Counted from the first letter of the stretch, positions 9,439-18,064 are shown. The stretch: DNA of 47,554 bases from Roseomonas sp. (GCA_020249465.1 JADCFP010000124.1:1-47554); one strand, 5' to 3'. The notes: generated by a model not told the origin, from the letters alone. Made by a program: numbers and translations.

Positions 9439-9648
9439 ATGTCTGGCATCGCCATTTCCGTGAACGGGGAACCCCGCCAAATGCCCCAAGGCGCCACCGT
9501 CGCCGCGCTTTTGGCCGCCATTGGCCTTGATACCCGCAAGGTCGCGGTCGAGCGGAATGAGGAAATCGTGCCGCGTTCCACCTATGCCTTGGTCGCGCTG
9601 CATGAGGGCGACAAGCTTGAAATCGTTCACTTCATCGGGGGCGGCTGA
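9439..9648 (+). CDS. thiS: Sulfur carrier protein ThiS
   Basis: Ubiquitin-like carrier that delivers sulfur as a C-terminal thiocarboxylate for thiazole formation. The 69-residue product ends in the required Gly-Gly (HFIGGG) and has the VNGEPRQMP start and the [13 protein letters not shown] strand of the fold. No clear Shine-Dalgarno precedes ATG 9439. The 110-bp upstream gap holds two small hairpins (9383-9396 and about 9399-9410) but none of the CUGAGA signature of a TPP riboswitch. thiG starts 2 bp after the stop. Confidence 0.92.
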   Translation: MSGIAISVNGEPRQMPQGATVAALLAAIGLDTRKVAVERNEEIVPRSTYALVALHEGDKLEIVHFIGGG

Positions 9649-9650
9649 GC

Positions 9651-10439
9651 ATGGCTGACACGGATGATGATAGCTGGCAGGTCGCCGGCCAGCGCTTCCA
9701 ATCCCGCCTGATCGTGGGCACCGGCCGCTACAAGGACCTCGAGGAAACCGCCGCCGCCATCGAAGCCTCGGGCGCCGAGATCGTCACCGTCGCGGTGCGC
9801 CGGGTCAATCTGTCAGACCCCAAGGCGCCGATGCTGCAGGATTATGTCTCCCCCAAGCGCTACACCTATCTGCCCAATACCGCCGGCTGCCACACTGCCA
9901 AGGATGCGGTGCGCACACTCCGACTCGCGCGCGAAGCCGGTGGGTGGAATCTTGTGAAGTTGGAGGTCCTCGGCCCCGCGCCTTTCCTCTACCCCGATAT
10001 GCCGGCGACTTTTGAAGCGGCCCAAGCGCTGATCGCCGATGGCTTTCAGGTCATGGTCTATTGCGCGGATGATCCGCTGGCGGCGAAGCGGCTGGAAGAC
10101 ATGGGCTGCGTTGCCATCATGCCCTTGGGCGCGCCGATTGGCTCCGGCATGGGGGTCGTGAATCCCTATATGATCAGCGCTATCAAGCGCGAAGCCAAGG
10201 TGCCGGTGCTGGTGGATGCGGGCATCGGCACGGCATCCGATGCGGCTATGGCGATGGAGCTTGGCTGCGACGCCGTCTTGCTCAATTCCGCGATTGCCCA
10301 CGCCAAACATCCGGTGCGCATGGCGCGCGCCATGAAGGCTGCGGTGGAAGCCGGGCGCCATGCCTTCCTCGCCGGCCGCATGCCACGGAATTACAGCGCC
10401 GATGCGTCAAGTCCCATGAGCGGGCTGATCCGGAGCTGA
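9651..10439 (+). CDS. thiG: Thiazole synthase ThiG
   Basis: Forms the thiazole phosphate of thiamine from 1-deoxy-D-xylulose 5-phosphate, dehydroglycine and ThiS-thiocarboxylate. The 262-residue TIM-barrel shows [19 protein letters not shown], the Schiff-base lysine in NLVKLEVLG (K103), the [13 protein letters not shown] phosphate loop, and [19 protein letters not shown]. It is in operon with thiS. Its last 33 bp overlap the 3' end of convergent aat. thiO and thiE are not in the neighbourhood. Confidence 0.96.
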   Translation: MADTDDDSWQVAGQRFQSRLIVGTGRYKDLEETAAAIEASGAEIVTVAVRRVNLSDPKAPMLQDYVSPKRYTYLPNTAGCHTAKDAVRTLRLAREAGGWNLVKLEVLGPAPFLYPDMPATFEAAQALIADGFQVMVYCADDPLAAKRLEDMGCVAIMPLGAPIGSGMGVVNPYMISAIKREAKVPVLVDAGIGTASDAAMAMELGCDAVLLNSAIAHAKHPVRMARAMKAAVEAGRHAFLAGRMPRNYSADASSPMSGLIRS

Positions 10440-11096
10440 AGCCCGCATCGCACGGATTTCCGCTTCCAGCAGCGCGGGATCGGGGCTCGCCCACCAACGC
10501 GCCGGCACGGCAATGGCCGCTTCCAACAGGCGCTTATACTCGGTCTTCGGCACCTCCAGCGCACCAAACCGCGCCAGATGCGCGGTCAGGAATTGCGTAT
10601 CCAACAGCGTGAACCCGCCCAAGCGCAGCCGCGCCACCAGCGCCACCAAAGCCACCTTGGAGGCATCAGTTACGCGGGAAAACATGCTCTCCCCAAAAAA
10701 AGCACCGCCGATCCGCACGCCATAAAGCCCGCCGACCAGCGCGCCATCCTGCCAGACCTCAATGGAGTGGGCCGCCCCCATGCGATGCAGCGCAGTGAAC
10801 AGGGTTTCGATTTCAGCATTGATCCAGGTATCGGCGCGCCCCGGCGCGGGTGCGGCGCAACCCGCAATCACGCCGGCGAAATCCTGATCCGCCGTGATGG
10901 TAAACCGCCCCGACAGCACCGTGCGCCTGAGCCGCCGCGGCAGATGAAACCCGTGATCGAGTGGCAGGATGCCGCGCAGCGCCGGGTCAAGCCAATGGAG
11001 CTTGGTGCTGCCCCGCCCCTCGGCCATCGGAAACAGGCCGGCGCCATAGGCGCGCAGCATCAATTCGGGCGTGATTTCCAGCGGCCGGCGGCTCAT
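10407..11096 (-). CDS. aat: Leucyl/phenylalanyl-tRNA-protein transferase
   Basis: Adds Leu or Phe from tRNA to N-terminal Arg or Lys, creating N-degrons read by ClpS-ClpAP (clpS-clpA are also in this window). The 229-residue product contains [11 protein letters not shown], the [12 protein letters not shown] stretch, [19 protein letters not shown] (the acyl-binding core) and [19 protein letters not shown] 11096 was chosen; a TTG five codons upstream is also open. It lies 33 bp downstream of an Lrp-type regulator and its 3' end overlaps thiG. Confidence 0.95.
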   Translation of the reverse strand: MSRRPLEITPELMLRAYGAGLFPMAEGRGSTKLHWLDPALRGILPLDHGFHLPRRLRRTVLSGRFTITADQDFAGVIAGCAAPAPGRADTWINAEIETLFTALHRMGAAHSIEVWQDGALVGGLYGVRIGGAFFGESMFSRVTDASKVALVALVARLRLGGFTLLDTQFLTAHLARFGALEVPKTEYKRLLEAAIAVPARWWASPDPALLEAEIRAMRASAPDQPAHGT

Positions 11097-11129
11097 CGGC
11101 GCCGTGCCCAAACTTGCGAAACTAAGGCG

Positions 11130-11594
11130 CTATTCTTCCTCATCCGCCGGAGCGATAGGAAGGGCGCTGCTTTCCTTATGCGTCGCCAGCGCCACCAGGG
11201 TTTCCGTGCGCATCACACCCGGCAAGGCGCGGAGCCGCGCATTGGTGAAGCTATCCACCGCCGCGAGGTCCGGCAGCCGCAGCTTCACCTGATAGGACCA
11301 GCGCCCGGATATCGCGTGGCATTCCAACACAGCCTCATCTTCTGCCATGGCGGCAATGAAACCCGCTTCAGCGCCGGATTGCAGCATGACGAATACCCAG
11401 GCGAGTTGCGGGCAGCCCACCGCCGCAGGTTCCAGATCCGCCCGCCAGCCCCTGATTGTGCCGCGTTCTTCCAGCCGCTTGACGCGCTCCGCCGTGGCCG
11501 AAACAGAAAGCCCCGCGACTTTCGCGAGTTCCGCCAGCCCCGCCGCGCCATTGCCTTGCAGTTCCAGCAGGATATTCCGGTCTATATCGTCCAT
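11130..11594 (-). CDS. Lrp/AsnC-family transcriptional regulator
   Basis: 154-residue DNA-binding regulator. The N-terminal winged helix-turn-helix starts MDDIDRNILLELQGNG and includes LAKVAGLSVSATAERVKRLE; the RAM ligand-binding domain follows (WSYQVKLRLPDLAAVDSF and LPGVMRTETLVALATHK). The frame stays open 45 codons upstream, but the added sequence does not resemble the family and the canonical start is ATG 11594. It is probably cotranscribed with aat. The effector amino acid cannot be told from sequence. Confidence 0.92.
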   Translation of the reverse strand: MDDIDRNILLELQGNGAAGLAELAKVAGLSVSATAERVKRLEERGTIRGWRADLEPAAVGCPQLAWVFVMLQSGAEAGFIAAMAEDEAVLECHAISGRWSYQVKLRLPDLAAVDSFTNARLRALPGVMRTETLVALATHKESSALPIAPADEEE

Positions 11595-11745
11595 ATCGGG
11601 ACTATATCCGGCAAAACCGGCGAATGGAATGAAAATCTTGTATATTTGGCGAAAGACCGGCACCCCCGCAGGCAGCCTCCGCCCAAATAAATGCAGCAAC
11701 CACGGCGCCAAGTCGGGATAGGTTTCCACTTGAATGAAACATGCC

Positions 11746-11820
11746 CAAGGTCAGGGAGGGCTTTGCCCTCCCTGAAACCCACCCACCAAAGGCCCGAGGC
11801 CTTTGGAAACCATGACTTGG
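11746..11820 (-). repeat. 75-bp dispersed double-hairpin repeat, copy 2
   Basis: Second copy of the element at 6936-7010. Both stems are perfect here: CAGGGAGGGC/GCCCTCCCTG with a TTT loop (11752-11774) and CCAAAGGCC/GGCCTTTGG with a CGA loop (11786-11806). Like copy 1 it sits just 3' of a minus-strand gene, beginning 14 bp after the EamA stop codon. Confidence 0.82.
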
Positions 11821-11834
11821 GCGCCTCAATTGCC

Positions 11835-12728
11835 TTAAGGCTGTTCAAATTCTCGAACCACTGTGACGCGCCGCACCCTTTCGCGCACTGAAATGTAGAT
11901 CGCACACGCAATCAGAATCGCCACACCAAAAAGAGTCCAGCGATCGGGCATTTCGCCAAAGAACCACCAGCCGGCCAAGGTCGCCATGATCATTTCCGTA
12001 TAGGCGAGCGGGGCCAGCAGCGATGCCTCGGCCATGGTATAGGCGCGCGCAATCAGGAAATGCCCGGCCACCGCAATCGCTGCCAATAAAAGCAATAAGC
12101 CCCATTCCACGGCATCGGGCGGCTGCCACAAAAAGGGCAGCGTCAGGCTCATCATCGCCGCGCCCATCAGGCTGGTGTGGAAGGTTGTCATCAGCGGGTC
12201 CTCATCCCGCGCGAGCCGGCGCGTAATCAGCATGTAAAGCGCCATGCAGGTGCCGGAAGCAAAGGCCAACGCCATGCCCGGGTTGAAATCCTGAAAGCCG
12301 GGCCGAATGATGATCAGCGTGCCGCAAAAACCAATCGCGACCGCCGCCCAGCGGCGCGGGCCCACATGTTCCTTCAGCAATAGCGGCGAAAGCGCCGTGA
12401 TCAGCAAGGGCTGCACGAAAAAGATGGCGAGGCTATCGGCAATCGGCATGAAGCTGATGGCGCCAAAGAAAAAGCCTGTTGATCCCACAAGAAACGCGGC
12501 GCGCGCCGTATGGAAGCCAAGCCGAGCCGGCGGCAATGCGCGCGGCCCCACCGCACGCCAGGCAAAGGGCAGGATGAAAACCGCGCCAAAGAACATGCGC
12601 GCCCAGACAATTTGCAGAATGGGAATGCCGCCCTGGCCAAGAAATTTCGCGCAAACATCCAAAAGCGGCAGCACCCCCATGGCCACCACCATCAGCGCAA
12701 TCCCTTGCCCGGTTCTGTTCTTCTCCAA
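11835..12728 (-). CDS. EamA/DMT-superfamily permease
   Basis: Drug/metabolite-transporter family integral membrane protein, with ten predicted membrane spans in two EamA repeats. The core is GIALMVVAMGVLPLLDVCAKFL, WARMFFGAVFILPF, a run of hydrophobic helices, and LLAPLAYTEMIMATLAGWWFFGE in the second repeat. The start is uncertain: TTG 12728 gives 297 residues, starts LEKNRTGQGIALM like many family members, and has GGGGGCGG upstream; ATG 12842 would add 38 non-hydrophobic residues that look unlike the family. Substrate unknown. Divergent from the Bug protein gene at 12867. Confidence 0.85.
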   Translation of the reverse strand: MEKNRTGQGIALMVVAMGVLPLLDVCAKFLGQGGIPILQIVWARMFFGAVFILPFAWRAVGPRALPPARLGFHTARAAFLVGSTGFFFGAISFMPIADSLAIFFVQPLLITALSPLLLKEHVGPRRWAAVAIGFCGTLIIIRPGFQDFNPGMALAFASGTCMALYMLITRRLARDEDPLMTTFHTSLMGAAMMSLTLPFLWQPPDAVEWGLLLLLAAIAVAGHFLIARAYTMAEASLLAPLAYTEMIMATLAGWWFFGEMPDRWTLFGVAILIACAIYISVRERVRRVTVVREFEQP

Positions 12729-12866
12729 TGCCGCGCCGCCCCCAAAAGACGCCGCTGCAAAAGACGATCCCGCCCCCCTTGGCAAGCGCCCCCATGCTTG
12801 AAGCCACGCGCAATAGGTCTGATACTCAAGGCAAGGGTCCATCAAGACCCACGTAAAGGAGGTTCC

Positions 12867-13835
12867 ATGTTCCGCCGGATTGCCCTGACCCTGATCGCCC
12901 TTTGCCTGCCCGGGCTTGCGCTCGCGCAGGGCTGGGTCCCTGAACGCCCGGTGCGGATCATCCTGCCCTTCCCGCCCGGGGGCTCCACGGATTTGGTCGG
13001 GCGTATCCTGGCCGATCGCGTGAGCCGCAGCGCGCCGCATCCCTGGGTGGTGGAAAATCGTTCTGGCGCCAATGGCAATATCGGCATGGAAGCGGCGGCC
13101 AAGAGTGCACCGGATGGCTATACGCTTGGCGCCTGCACCATCGGAAATTGCGCGATCAATCCTGCGATTTATGCCCGCATGCCCTATGACATCGAACGGG
13201 ATCTGATCCCGGTCTTCTGGTCCGGCAGCGTCATGAATGCGGTGGCGGTGAATAACGCCGTGCCTGCACAGACGCTCCAGGAATTCCTGGCCTGGGTGAA
13301 GGCCAATCCGGGGCGGGTGAATTACGGTTCCTCGGGTTTCGGCTCCTCAAACCACCTGATCCCCGAATTGCTGAATGGCCGTTTGGGTCTCACGCTGGTG
13401 CATGTGCCCTTCCGTGGCGGCGCACCGGCCTTGCAGGCGCTACTCGCAGGGCAGGTTCAGGTGATGATGGAAAACATTCCAACCAAGGTGCAGGCCATCC
13501 GCGCTGGGCAAATCCGCGCCCTCGCGGTCACGGGGCGGGAACGCGATCCATCCCTGCCGGATGTGCCGACCTTCGCCGAGGCTGGCATCCCCGATATCGT
13601 GGTGGAACCCTGGTTCGGCTTCATGGCCCCGCGCGGCACGCCGGATGCGGTGATTGCGGGCCTCAGCCGTCTGTTGAATGAAGCGATTGCCGATCCCGAA
13701 GTGCGGCGCAAATTTGCCGATCTCGGCGTACGCCCTGAAGGCGGCCCGCCCGAGCGTTTCGCCGCCCATGTGCGGAGCGAAATCGCCCGCTGGCGCGAGG
13801 TTGTTGAAACCAACAAGATCGAGAAGTTGAACTGA
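12867..13835 (+). CDS. Tripartite tricarboxylate transporter receptor (Bug/TctC)
   Basis: Periplasmic solute-binding protein, 322 residues. A Sec signal peptide ends near LALAQ (residue 20); the mature part begins with RPVRIILPFPPGGSTDLVGR, the carboxylate-binding loop of the Bug family, and has VENRSGANGNIG, VHVPFRGGAPALQALLAGQVQ and the LPDVPTFAEAG motif. AAGGAGG sits 4 nt before the ATG, a strong ribosome site. No TctA/TctB permease genes are nearby. It overlaps the next gene by 1 bp (TGATG), so its ligand may be related to the 2-hydroxyacid substrate of that enzyme. Confidence 0.93.
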   Translation: MFRRIALTLIALCLPGLALAQGWVPERPVRIILPFPPGGSTDLVGRILADRVSRSAPHPWVVENRSGANGNIGMEAAAKSAPDGYTLGACTIGNCAINPAIYARMPYDIERDLIPVFWSGSVMNAVAVNNAVPAQTLQEFLAWVKANPGRVNYGSSGFGSSNHLIPELLNGRLGLTLVHVPFRGGAPALQALLAGQVQVMMENIPTKVQAIRAGQIRALAVTGRERDPSLPDVPTFAEAGIPDIVVEPWFGFMAPRGTPDAVIAGLSRLLNEAIADPEVRRKFADLGVRPEGGPPERFAAHVRSEIARWREVVETNKIEKLN

Positions 13836-14809
13836 TGCCCTATCGCATTGTCCTTGGCCGTCCCTTGCATCCCGCAGGTGCGGCAGTGCTGGCCGCGCGC
13901 GCCGATGTTGAAACCATCGAAATGTTCGACCCACCAGCGCCCGCATTGCACGCGGCCTTGGCCAATGCCGATGGCCTGGTCGCCTGGCTGGAACGCGTGG
14001 ACAAGGCGGCATTGGCGGCCGCGCCACGCTTGCGCGCGGTGTCACGCATCGGGGTTGGCTTTGACACGGTGGATATCCCCGCCTGTACGGAACGCGGCAT
14101 TGCCGTGATGGTGGTGAATGGCACCAATGATCTTTCAGTCGCCGAACACGCCATGATGCTGATGCTGGGCGTGGCGCGCCGTGCGGTGGATTCGGATGCG
14201 CATATCAAGCAAGGTGGCTGGTGGCCCAAGGATGGGCCGCGCATGGTGGATCTGGCCGGCAAGACCGCGCTGGTGGTCGGCTATGGGCGGATCGGGTCGC
14301 GCGTTGCGGCCTATGCGCGCGCCTTTCACATGAAGGTCATGGTGCATGACCCACTGTACCATCCGGCGCGCATCGCCTCCGACGGGCATATTCCAGCGCG
14401 GGATTTCAAAAAGGCGCTGGCGGAAGCGGATGTGGTGACACTGCACTGCCCCCTGATGCCTGAAACGCGGCATTTGATGGATGAAGCGGCCTTCGCGGCG
14501 CTCAAACCCGGCGCCATTCTGGTGAATACGGCGCGCGGCCCGATTGTGAAGCAGGAAGCGGTGGTTGCCGTGCTGCAATCCGGCCGGCTGATGGGGTTCG
14601 GGACAGATGTGCTGGAAGTGGAACCCGCGACACCGGGTAATCCCCTTTTCAGCATGCCCAATGTCATCATCAGCCCACATTCGGCGGCAAGCACTGAGGA
14701 AGGCACGGCGCGCATGGCCGAAGCGGCGGCGCGCAATATCCTAGCCGCTTTGGATGGCGCGCCCGATCCCGCCATGATGGTCAATCCTGAGATCTTGCAA
14801 GGGCGATAA
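13835..14809 (+). CDS. D-isomer-specific 2-hydroxyacid dehydrogenase
   Basis: NAD(P)-dependent interconversion of a 2-hydroxy and a 2-keto acid; 324 residues. The split catalytic domain surrounds a Rossmann domain with VVGYGRIGSRVA (GxGxxG near 149-154). The catalytic Arg is in VNTARGPIV, the Glu in the LEVEPATP segment, and the His in SPHSAAST. It resembles SerA-like and hydroxypyruvate reductase-like proteins but lacks ACT regulatory domains, so SerA proper is unlikely. Translation is coupled to the Bug gene by a 1-bp overlap. Confidence 0.92.
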   Translation: MPYRIVLGRPLHPAGAAVLAARADVETIEMFDPPAPALHAALANADGLVAWLERVDKAALAAAPRLRAVSRIGVGFDTVDIPACTERGIAVMVVNGTNDLSVAEHAMMLMLGVARRAVDSDAHIKQGGWWPKDGPRMVDLAGKTALVVGYGRIGSRVAAYARAFHMKVMVHDPLYHPARIASDGHIPARDFKKALAEADVVTLHCPLMPETRHLMDEAAFAALKPGAILVNTARGPIVKQEAVVAVLQSGRLMGFGTDVLEVEPATPGNPLFSMPNVIISPHSAASTEEGTARMAEAAARNILAALDGAPDPAMMVNPEILQGR

Positions 14810-14826
14810 GTCGGCCATCAGGTTGC

Positions 14827-14845
14827 GCCCGGCGCTGCGCCGGGC
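14827..14845 (+). terminator. GC hairpin between dehydrogenase and glycosyltransferase genes
   Basis: A perfect 8-bp stem GCCCGGCG/CGCCGGGC with a CTG loop lies 17 bp after the dehydrogenase stop. No T-run follows, so it may be a Rho-independent terminator of low efficiency or an mRNA 3'-end stabiliser. Confidence 0.4.
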
Positions 14846-14860
14846 GATAGCGGGGCCGAG

Positions 14861-15916
14861 ATGACCCTGCACGCCTTCCTGACCCATTTGGCTGTCGCCC
14901 TTGGCCTGGCGCTGATTTCGGCGCTGGTGGTGCGGCTGATGATCGCCTACCCGATCCTGGATCACCCCAATGCCAGATCAAGCCATAGCCGCCCCACACC
15001 GCGCGGTGGTGGGCTTGGGATTGTGGTCGCTTTCACGCTGGGCATGGGGATTTTGTATTGGCAGGCGGAATATGCGCGCCTGCCGGGGCCGCAATTTCTG
15101 GGTGTGATTGGGGCGGCGCTGGCGATTGCCGCCGTATCCCTTTGGGATGATGCGCGGGATTTGCGCTTTGCGGTGAAGCTGGCGGCGCAGGCTTTGGCAG
15201 CGCTGGTTGCGATTGGTAGCGGGCTTGAATTGCAGCGGATCGCGGTGCCGGGCATTGGCATTGTGCAGCTTGGTGCCTTGGGACCGCTGCTGACGCTGTT
15301 TTGGATTCTGGGCTGCACAAATGCGGTGAATTTCATGGATGGGCTGGATGGGCTGGTGGGCGGGGCCGTCTTCCTCGCGCTGCTGATCCTTTGCGCCATT
15401 GCCGAAAACCAGGGCGGGTGGTTTGTCTATCTGGCATCCATGATGCTGGCGGCCGGCTTGCTTGGTTTTCTGCCCTTCAACCTGCACCCGGCGCGGATTT
15501 TCATGGGCGATGTCGGCAGCCAATTCCTGGGCTTCATGGTGGCGATCCTGGCGGTCGCAGCAGCGCGCTTTGATGCGGCCGAGGTCAGCTTCATGCTGGT
15601 GCCGCTGTTGTTATTCGGCCTGTTTTTCGACGCGGCCTTTACGCTCATGCGCCGCGCCGCCATGGGGCTGAATATCACCGCCGCGCATCGCACGCATTTG
15701 TATCAAATGGCGCAACGAAGTGGGATGGGCGTGCGGCATGTCGCTGCCGTGCATTGGAGTTTTGTGCTGGCGCATGGCGGGCTTGCCTTGGCGTTCATGC
15801 GGCTTGACCCTGCCGTGAAGCCCTTGGTGTTGCTCCTGGCGCTTGGCCTGCAAGTGATCTGGTTGGCTTATGTGCGCGCCCGCATGCGCCGCGCCGGGCT
15901 GTCCTGGCGGGAGTGA
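14861..15916 (+). CDS. MraY/WecA-family polyprenyl-phosphate glycosylphosphotransferase
   Basis: Membrane enzyme expected to transfer a UDP-activated sugar-phosphate to undecaprenyl phosphate. The 351 residues hold about ten hydrophobic spans plus the family signatures: DHPNARSSHSRPTPRGGG near the start, the Mg-binding WDDARDLRF, NAVNFMDGLDG, FMGDVGSQFLG and the basic loop AAHRTHLYQ. The HPNARSSH and AHRTHLYQ motifs favour the WecA/WbpL-like group used for O-antigen or exopolysaccharide over MraY itself. Convergent with the carboxypeptidase gene, 7 bp apart. The sugar is not deducible. Confidence 0.9.
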   Translation: MTLHAFLTHLAVALGLALISALVVRLMIAYPILDHPNARSSHSRPTPRGGGLGIVVAFTLGMGILYWQAEYARLPGPQFLGVIGAALAIAAVSLWDDARDLRFAVKLAAQALAALVAIGSGLELQRIAVPGIGIVQLGALGPLLTLFWILGCTNAVNFMDGLDGLVGGAVFLALLILCAIAENQGGWFVYLASMMLAAGLLGFLPFNLHPARIFMGDVGSQFLGFMVAILAVAAARFDAAEVSFMLVPLLLFGLFFDAAFTLMRRAAMGLNITAAHRTHLYQMAQRSGMGVRHVAAVHWSFVLAHGGLALAFMRLDPAVKPLVLLLALGLQVIWLAYVRARMRRAGLSWRE

Positions 15917-15923
15917 TTTATCG

Positions 15924-17102
15924 TTAAGGTGGGCGCGGCGGCGCGCGCAATTGTTGGGTTTGAGCGCTGGAGCGCTGCGTGTTGGGGCGTGCCGTATTGC
16001 TTGTGGCACTGCCCTGTTCCACGCGCTGCACCGGGCGCGCTGCAGGGCGCGGCGGTGTTGGCGGCTGCCGATAGGCGACAGGCGCCATGTTTTGCCGATT
16101 GGGTGCGGCGGCCAATTGCTGCGGCGCGCGGCGCTGCGGCTGAGGTGGCGGCGCCAATTGCGCCACCCGCGAATTTGCCCGCTCGACCGGCCGTGCCGCT
16201 GGCGCGCTGCGTGGCGGGGCGGCCGCCGCAGCCATCACGGAAGAAGGCGCGCGTGGCGCCACACCCATGCGGGCAAAACCCTGATCAAGCAGCGCGCCCA
16301 TATGCCGGTCCCGTTCTACCCAGGAAGAACCGCCGAAGGTTGCGCCCACCAGCCGCACGCCATCGCGCTGCGCCGAGGTCACGATATTGAAGCCGGAAGC
16401 ATTGATGAAACCGGTCTTGATTCCATCCGCGCCATCATAATCGCCCAGCATGCGGTTATGGTTGCGGATCTGCGCCCGGCCCCAGGCGAAATGAACGGTA
16501 CCGAAATAATGGTAGCGATTGGGGAAATCGGTGAACAACCGCCGCCCCAGCGTCGCCATATCCCGCGCCGTGGTCACCTGTTCCCAATCCGGCAGGCCAG
16601 AGGCATTGCGAAAGCGCGTTTGCGTCATGCCAAGGCTGCGCGCGCGCATGGTCATCATCTGCGCGAAGCGTTCCTCGGTCCCGCCGATGTGCTCACCAAG
16701 CGCCGCCGCAACATCATTGGCGCTTTTCGCCACCAGCGCGAGGATCGCCTGTTCCACCGTCAGGCCACCGCCGGGTGGGATGCCAAGCTTGGAGGGCGGG
16801 CGGGAAGCGGCTTCCTCGCTCATGATCACGCGACTGTTGAGTTGCGTTTTGCCGTCGCGCAGCGCTTCAAACACCATATAAAGCGTCATCATTTTGGTGA
16901 GCGAGGCCGGGTAGCGCGGTTCATCCGCGCCGGCATCTATCAGCACCGTCCCTGTGCGGGCTTCCATGACAATGGCGGAATAGCGCGCGCTGCCAATCTG
17001 CGCCTCAGCCCCGCGCCAGGGCAAAGCGACCAGCGCTGCCCCGAAAACCAGCCCAGCGAATCGAACGGCAAGGCCTCCCAAGCCTCGGCGGCGAGTCTTC
17101 AT
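15924..17102 (-). CDS. D-alanyl-D-alanine carboxypeptidase (S11/PBP5-type)
   Basis: Trims the terminal D-Ala from peptidoglycan stem peptides in the periplasm. 392 residues: a basic start and signal peptide ending near GAEAQ (35), then SLTK (67-70), SAN (127-129) and KTG (229-231). Instead of the usual PBP5 C-terminal beta domain with amphipathic anchor there is a roughly 120-residue tail rich in Pro, Ala, Gln and Arg from about residue 280, probably disordered and possibly wall- or protein-binding. Upstream, 17103-17295 holds its promoter region; no clear box was identified. Confidence 0.92.
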   Translation of the reverse strand: MKTRRRGLGGLAVRFAGLVFGAALVALPWRGAEAQIGSARYSAIVMEARTGTVLIDAGADEPRYPASLTKMMTLYMVFEALRDGKTQLNSRVIMSEEAASRPPSKLGIPPGGGLTVEQAILALVAKSANDVAAALGEHIGGTEERFAQMMTMRARSLGMTQTRFRNASGLPDWEQVTTARDMATLGRRLFTDFPNRYHYFGTVHFAWGRAQIRNHNRMLGDYDGADGIKTGFINASGFNIVTSAQRDGVRLVGATFGGSSWVERDRHMGALLDQGFARMGVAPRAPSSVMAAAAAPPRSAPAARPVERANSRVAQLAPPPQPQRRAPQQLAAAPNRQNMAPVAYRQPPTPPRPAARPVQRVEQGSATSNTARPNTQRSSAQTQQLRAPPRPP

Positions 17103-17295
17103 TCCGCAAAAACCCCCTGATGGCCCAAGGCTGCGGCGCCCCGAACCTGACTTCCCCTGAACTCTTATAACGGGCGAGGGGGCTTGCGTCCAGCAAAAAA
17201 TCCGCGAAATCCACGTTTCCTCAGAGGGTTAACAAAGACCTTTGAGTCGCCATCCGAATGGCCACACCCCCCATACCCAAGGCGACCATCAAAAA

Positions 17296-17371
17296 TTTTT
17301 GTGCAGTGCAAAAAATGCTTGCAATCGCCCCGGCGCCGCGCGTAGAAGATGCTCATGTTGCAGCGCAGCAA
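17296..17371 (+). promoter_or_regulatory. Phasin promoter with TGC-rich PhaR-like sites
   Basis: TTGCAA (17319-17324) and TAGAAG (17343-17348), 18 nt apart, make a plausible promoter. Around them are TTTTTGTGCAGTGCAAAAA (17296-17314), an imperfect palindrome, and TTGCAGCGCAGCAA (17358-17371), an inverted repeat. Clustered TGC/GCA half-sites are the kind of sequence bound by the PHA-responsive repressor PhaR ahead of phasin genes. The assignment rests on analogy. Confidence 0.45.
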
Positions 17372-17447
17372 AACCACTCGGCCTTCCCGGCCGGCACACA
17401 AGGCCCGGGAAGCTGCGCCCCGGACAGGCAAGGAAAGGATTGAAATC

Positions 17448-17948
17448 ATGGCACAAAGCAAGAGCCAGGCAGTGAGCAAGGTCGCGGAAGAAGCCGCGGC
17501 GCAGGCTCAAAAGGTGATGACCGATGGCGCGGCACAGGCCCGCGTCGCAATGGAGAAGAACATGGAACAGATGACCAAGGGTGCCGAAAGCATCTTCAAG
17601 GCGGCGGAAGAAGCCGCTGATTTCGGCCGCGGCAATGTGGAGGCCTTCACCAAGGCCGCCCAGACCTGGGCCTCGGGCTCTCAGGACCTCGCCCGCCAGT
17701 ATATGGCGCTGGCGCAGGGCCTGACCGACCACGCCCTGGAAGGCGCCAAGGCGCTGGCCGGCGTCAAGAGCGTGAATGAAGCGGCTGAGCTGCAGGCGAA
17801 GTTCGCCAAGGCCGCGCTGGAGAAGGTGGTTGCCGAAGGCACCAAGCTTCAGGAAGCTTCCGTGAAGCTCGCCGAAAGCGCCTTTGCGCCGGTGAATGCG
17901 CGCTTCACCGTGGCGATGGAAAAGCTGGCGAAGCCGCTGGCGGCATAA
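17448..17948 (+). CDS. Phasin, PHA-granule-associated protein
   Basis: Amphipathic helical protein that coats polyhydroxyalkanoate granules. 166 residues, almost all helical and rich in Ala, Lys, Glu and Gln, with the Phasin_2-type segments AEEAADFGRGNVEAFTKA, WASGSQDLARQYMALAQ and LQAKFAKAALEKVVAEG. ATG 17448 is preferred over an upstream ATG because AGGAAAGGA lies 8 nt ahead. Monocistronic: PhaR-like sites lie upstream and a strong terminator downstream. No PHA synthase gene is in the window. Confidence 0.9.
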   Translation: MAQSKSQAVSKVAEEAAAQAQKVMTDGAAQARVAMEKNMEQMTKGAESIFKAAEEAADFGRGNVEAFTKAAQTWASGSQDLARQYMALAQGLTDHALEGAKALAGVKSVNEAAELQAKFAKAALEKVVAEGTKLQEASVKLAESAFAPVNARFTVAMEKLAKPLAA

Positions 17949-18026
17949 ATATCGGGCGGGGCATCGGCCCCGTTCTGGCTTGGCTGCCCCCACCCCCCCT
18001 CCTCCCAATCGGGGGGTAGCCGGCAA

Positions 18027-18064
18027 ATGGCGTGATCCATATCAATGGGTCGCGCTATTTTTTT
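18027..18064 (+). terminator. Intrinsic terminator after the phasin gene (dispersed hairpin copy A)
   Basis: An 11-bp stem (GCGTGATCCAT/ATGGGTCGCGC, two G-U pairs) with an ATCA loop is followed by a T7 run (18058-18064). A weaker hairpin (17957-17972) lies nearer the phasin stop. The first 34 bases are related to 21057-21090. Confidence 0.85.

Noticed and set aside
12729-12842. N-terminal extension of the EamA permease to ATG 12842
   Set aside because: The added 38 residues are polar and unlike the family; TTG 12728 with GGGGGCGG upstream fits better, though not proven.
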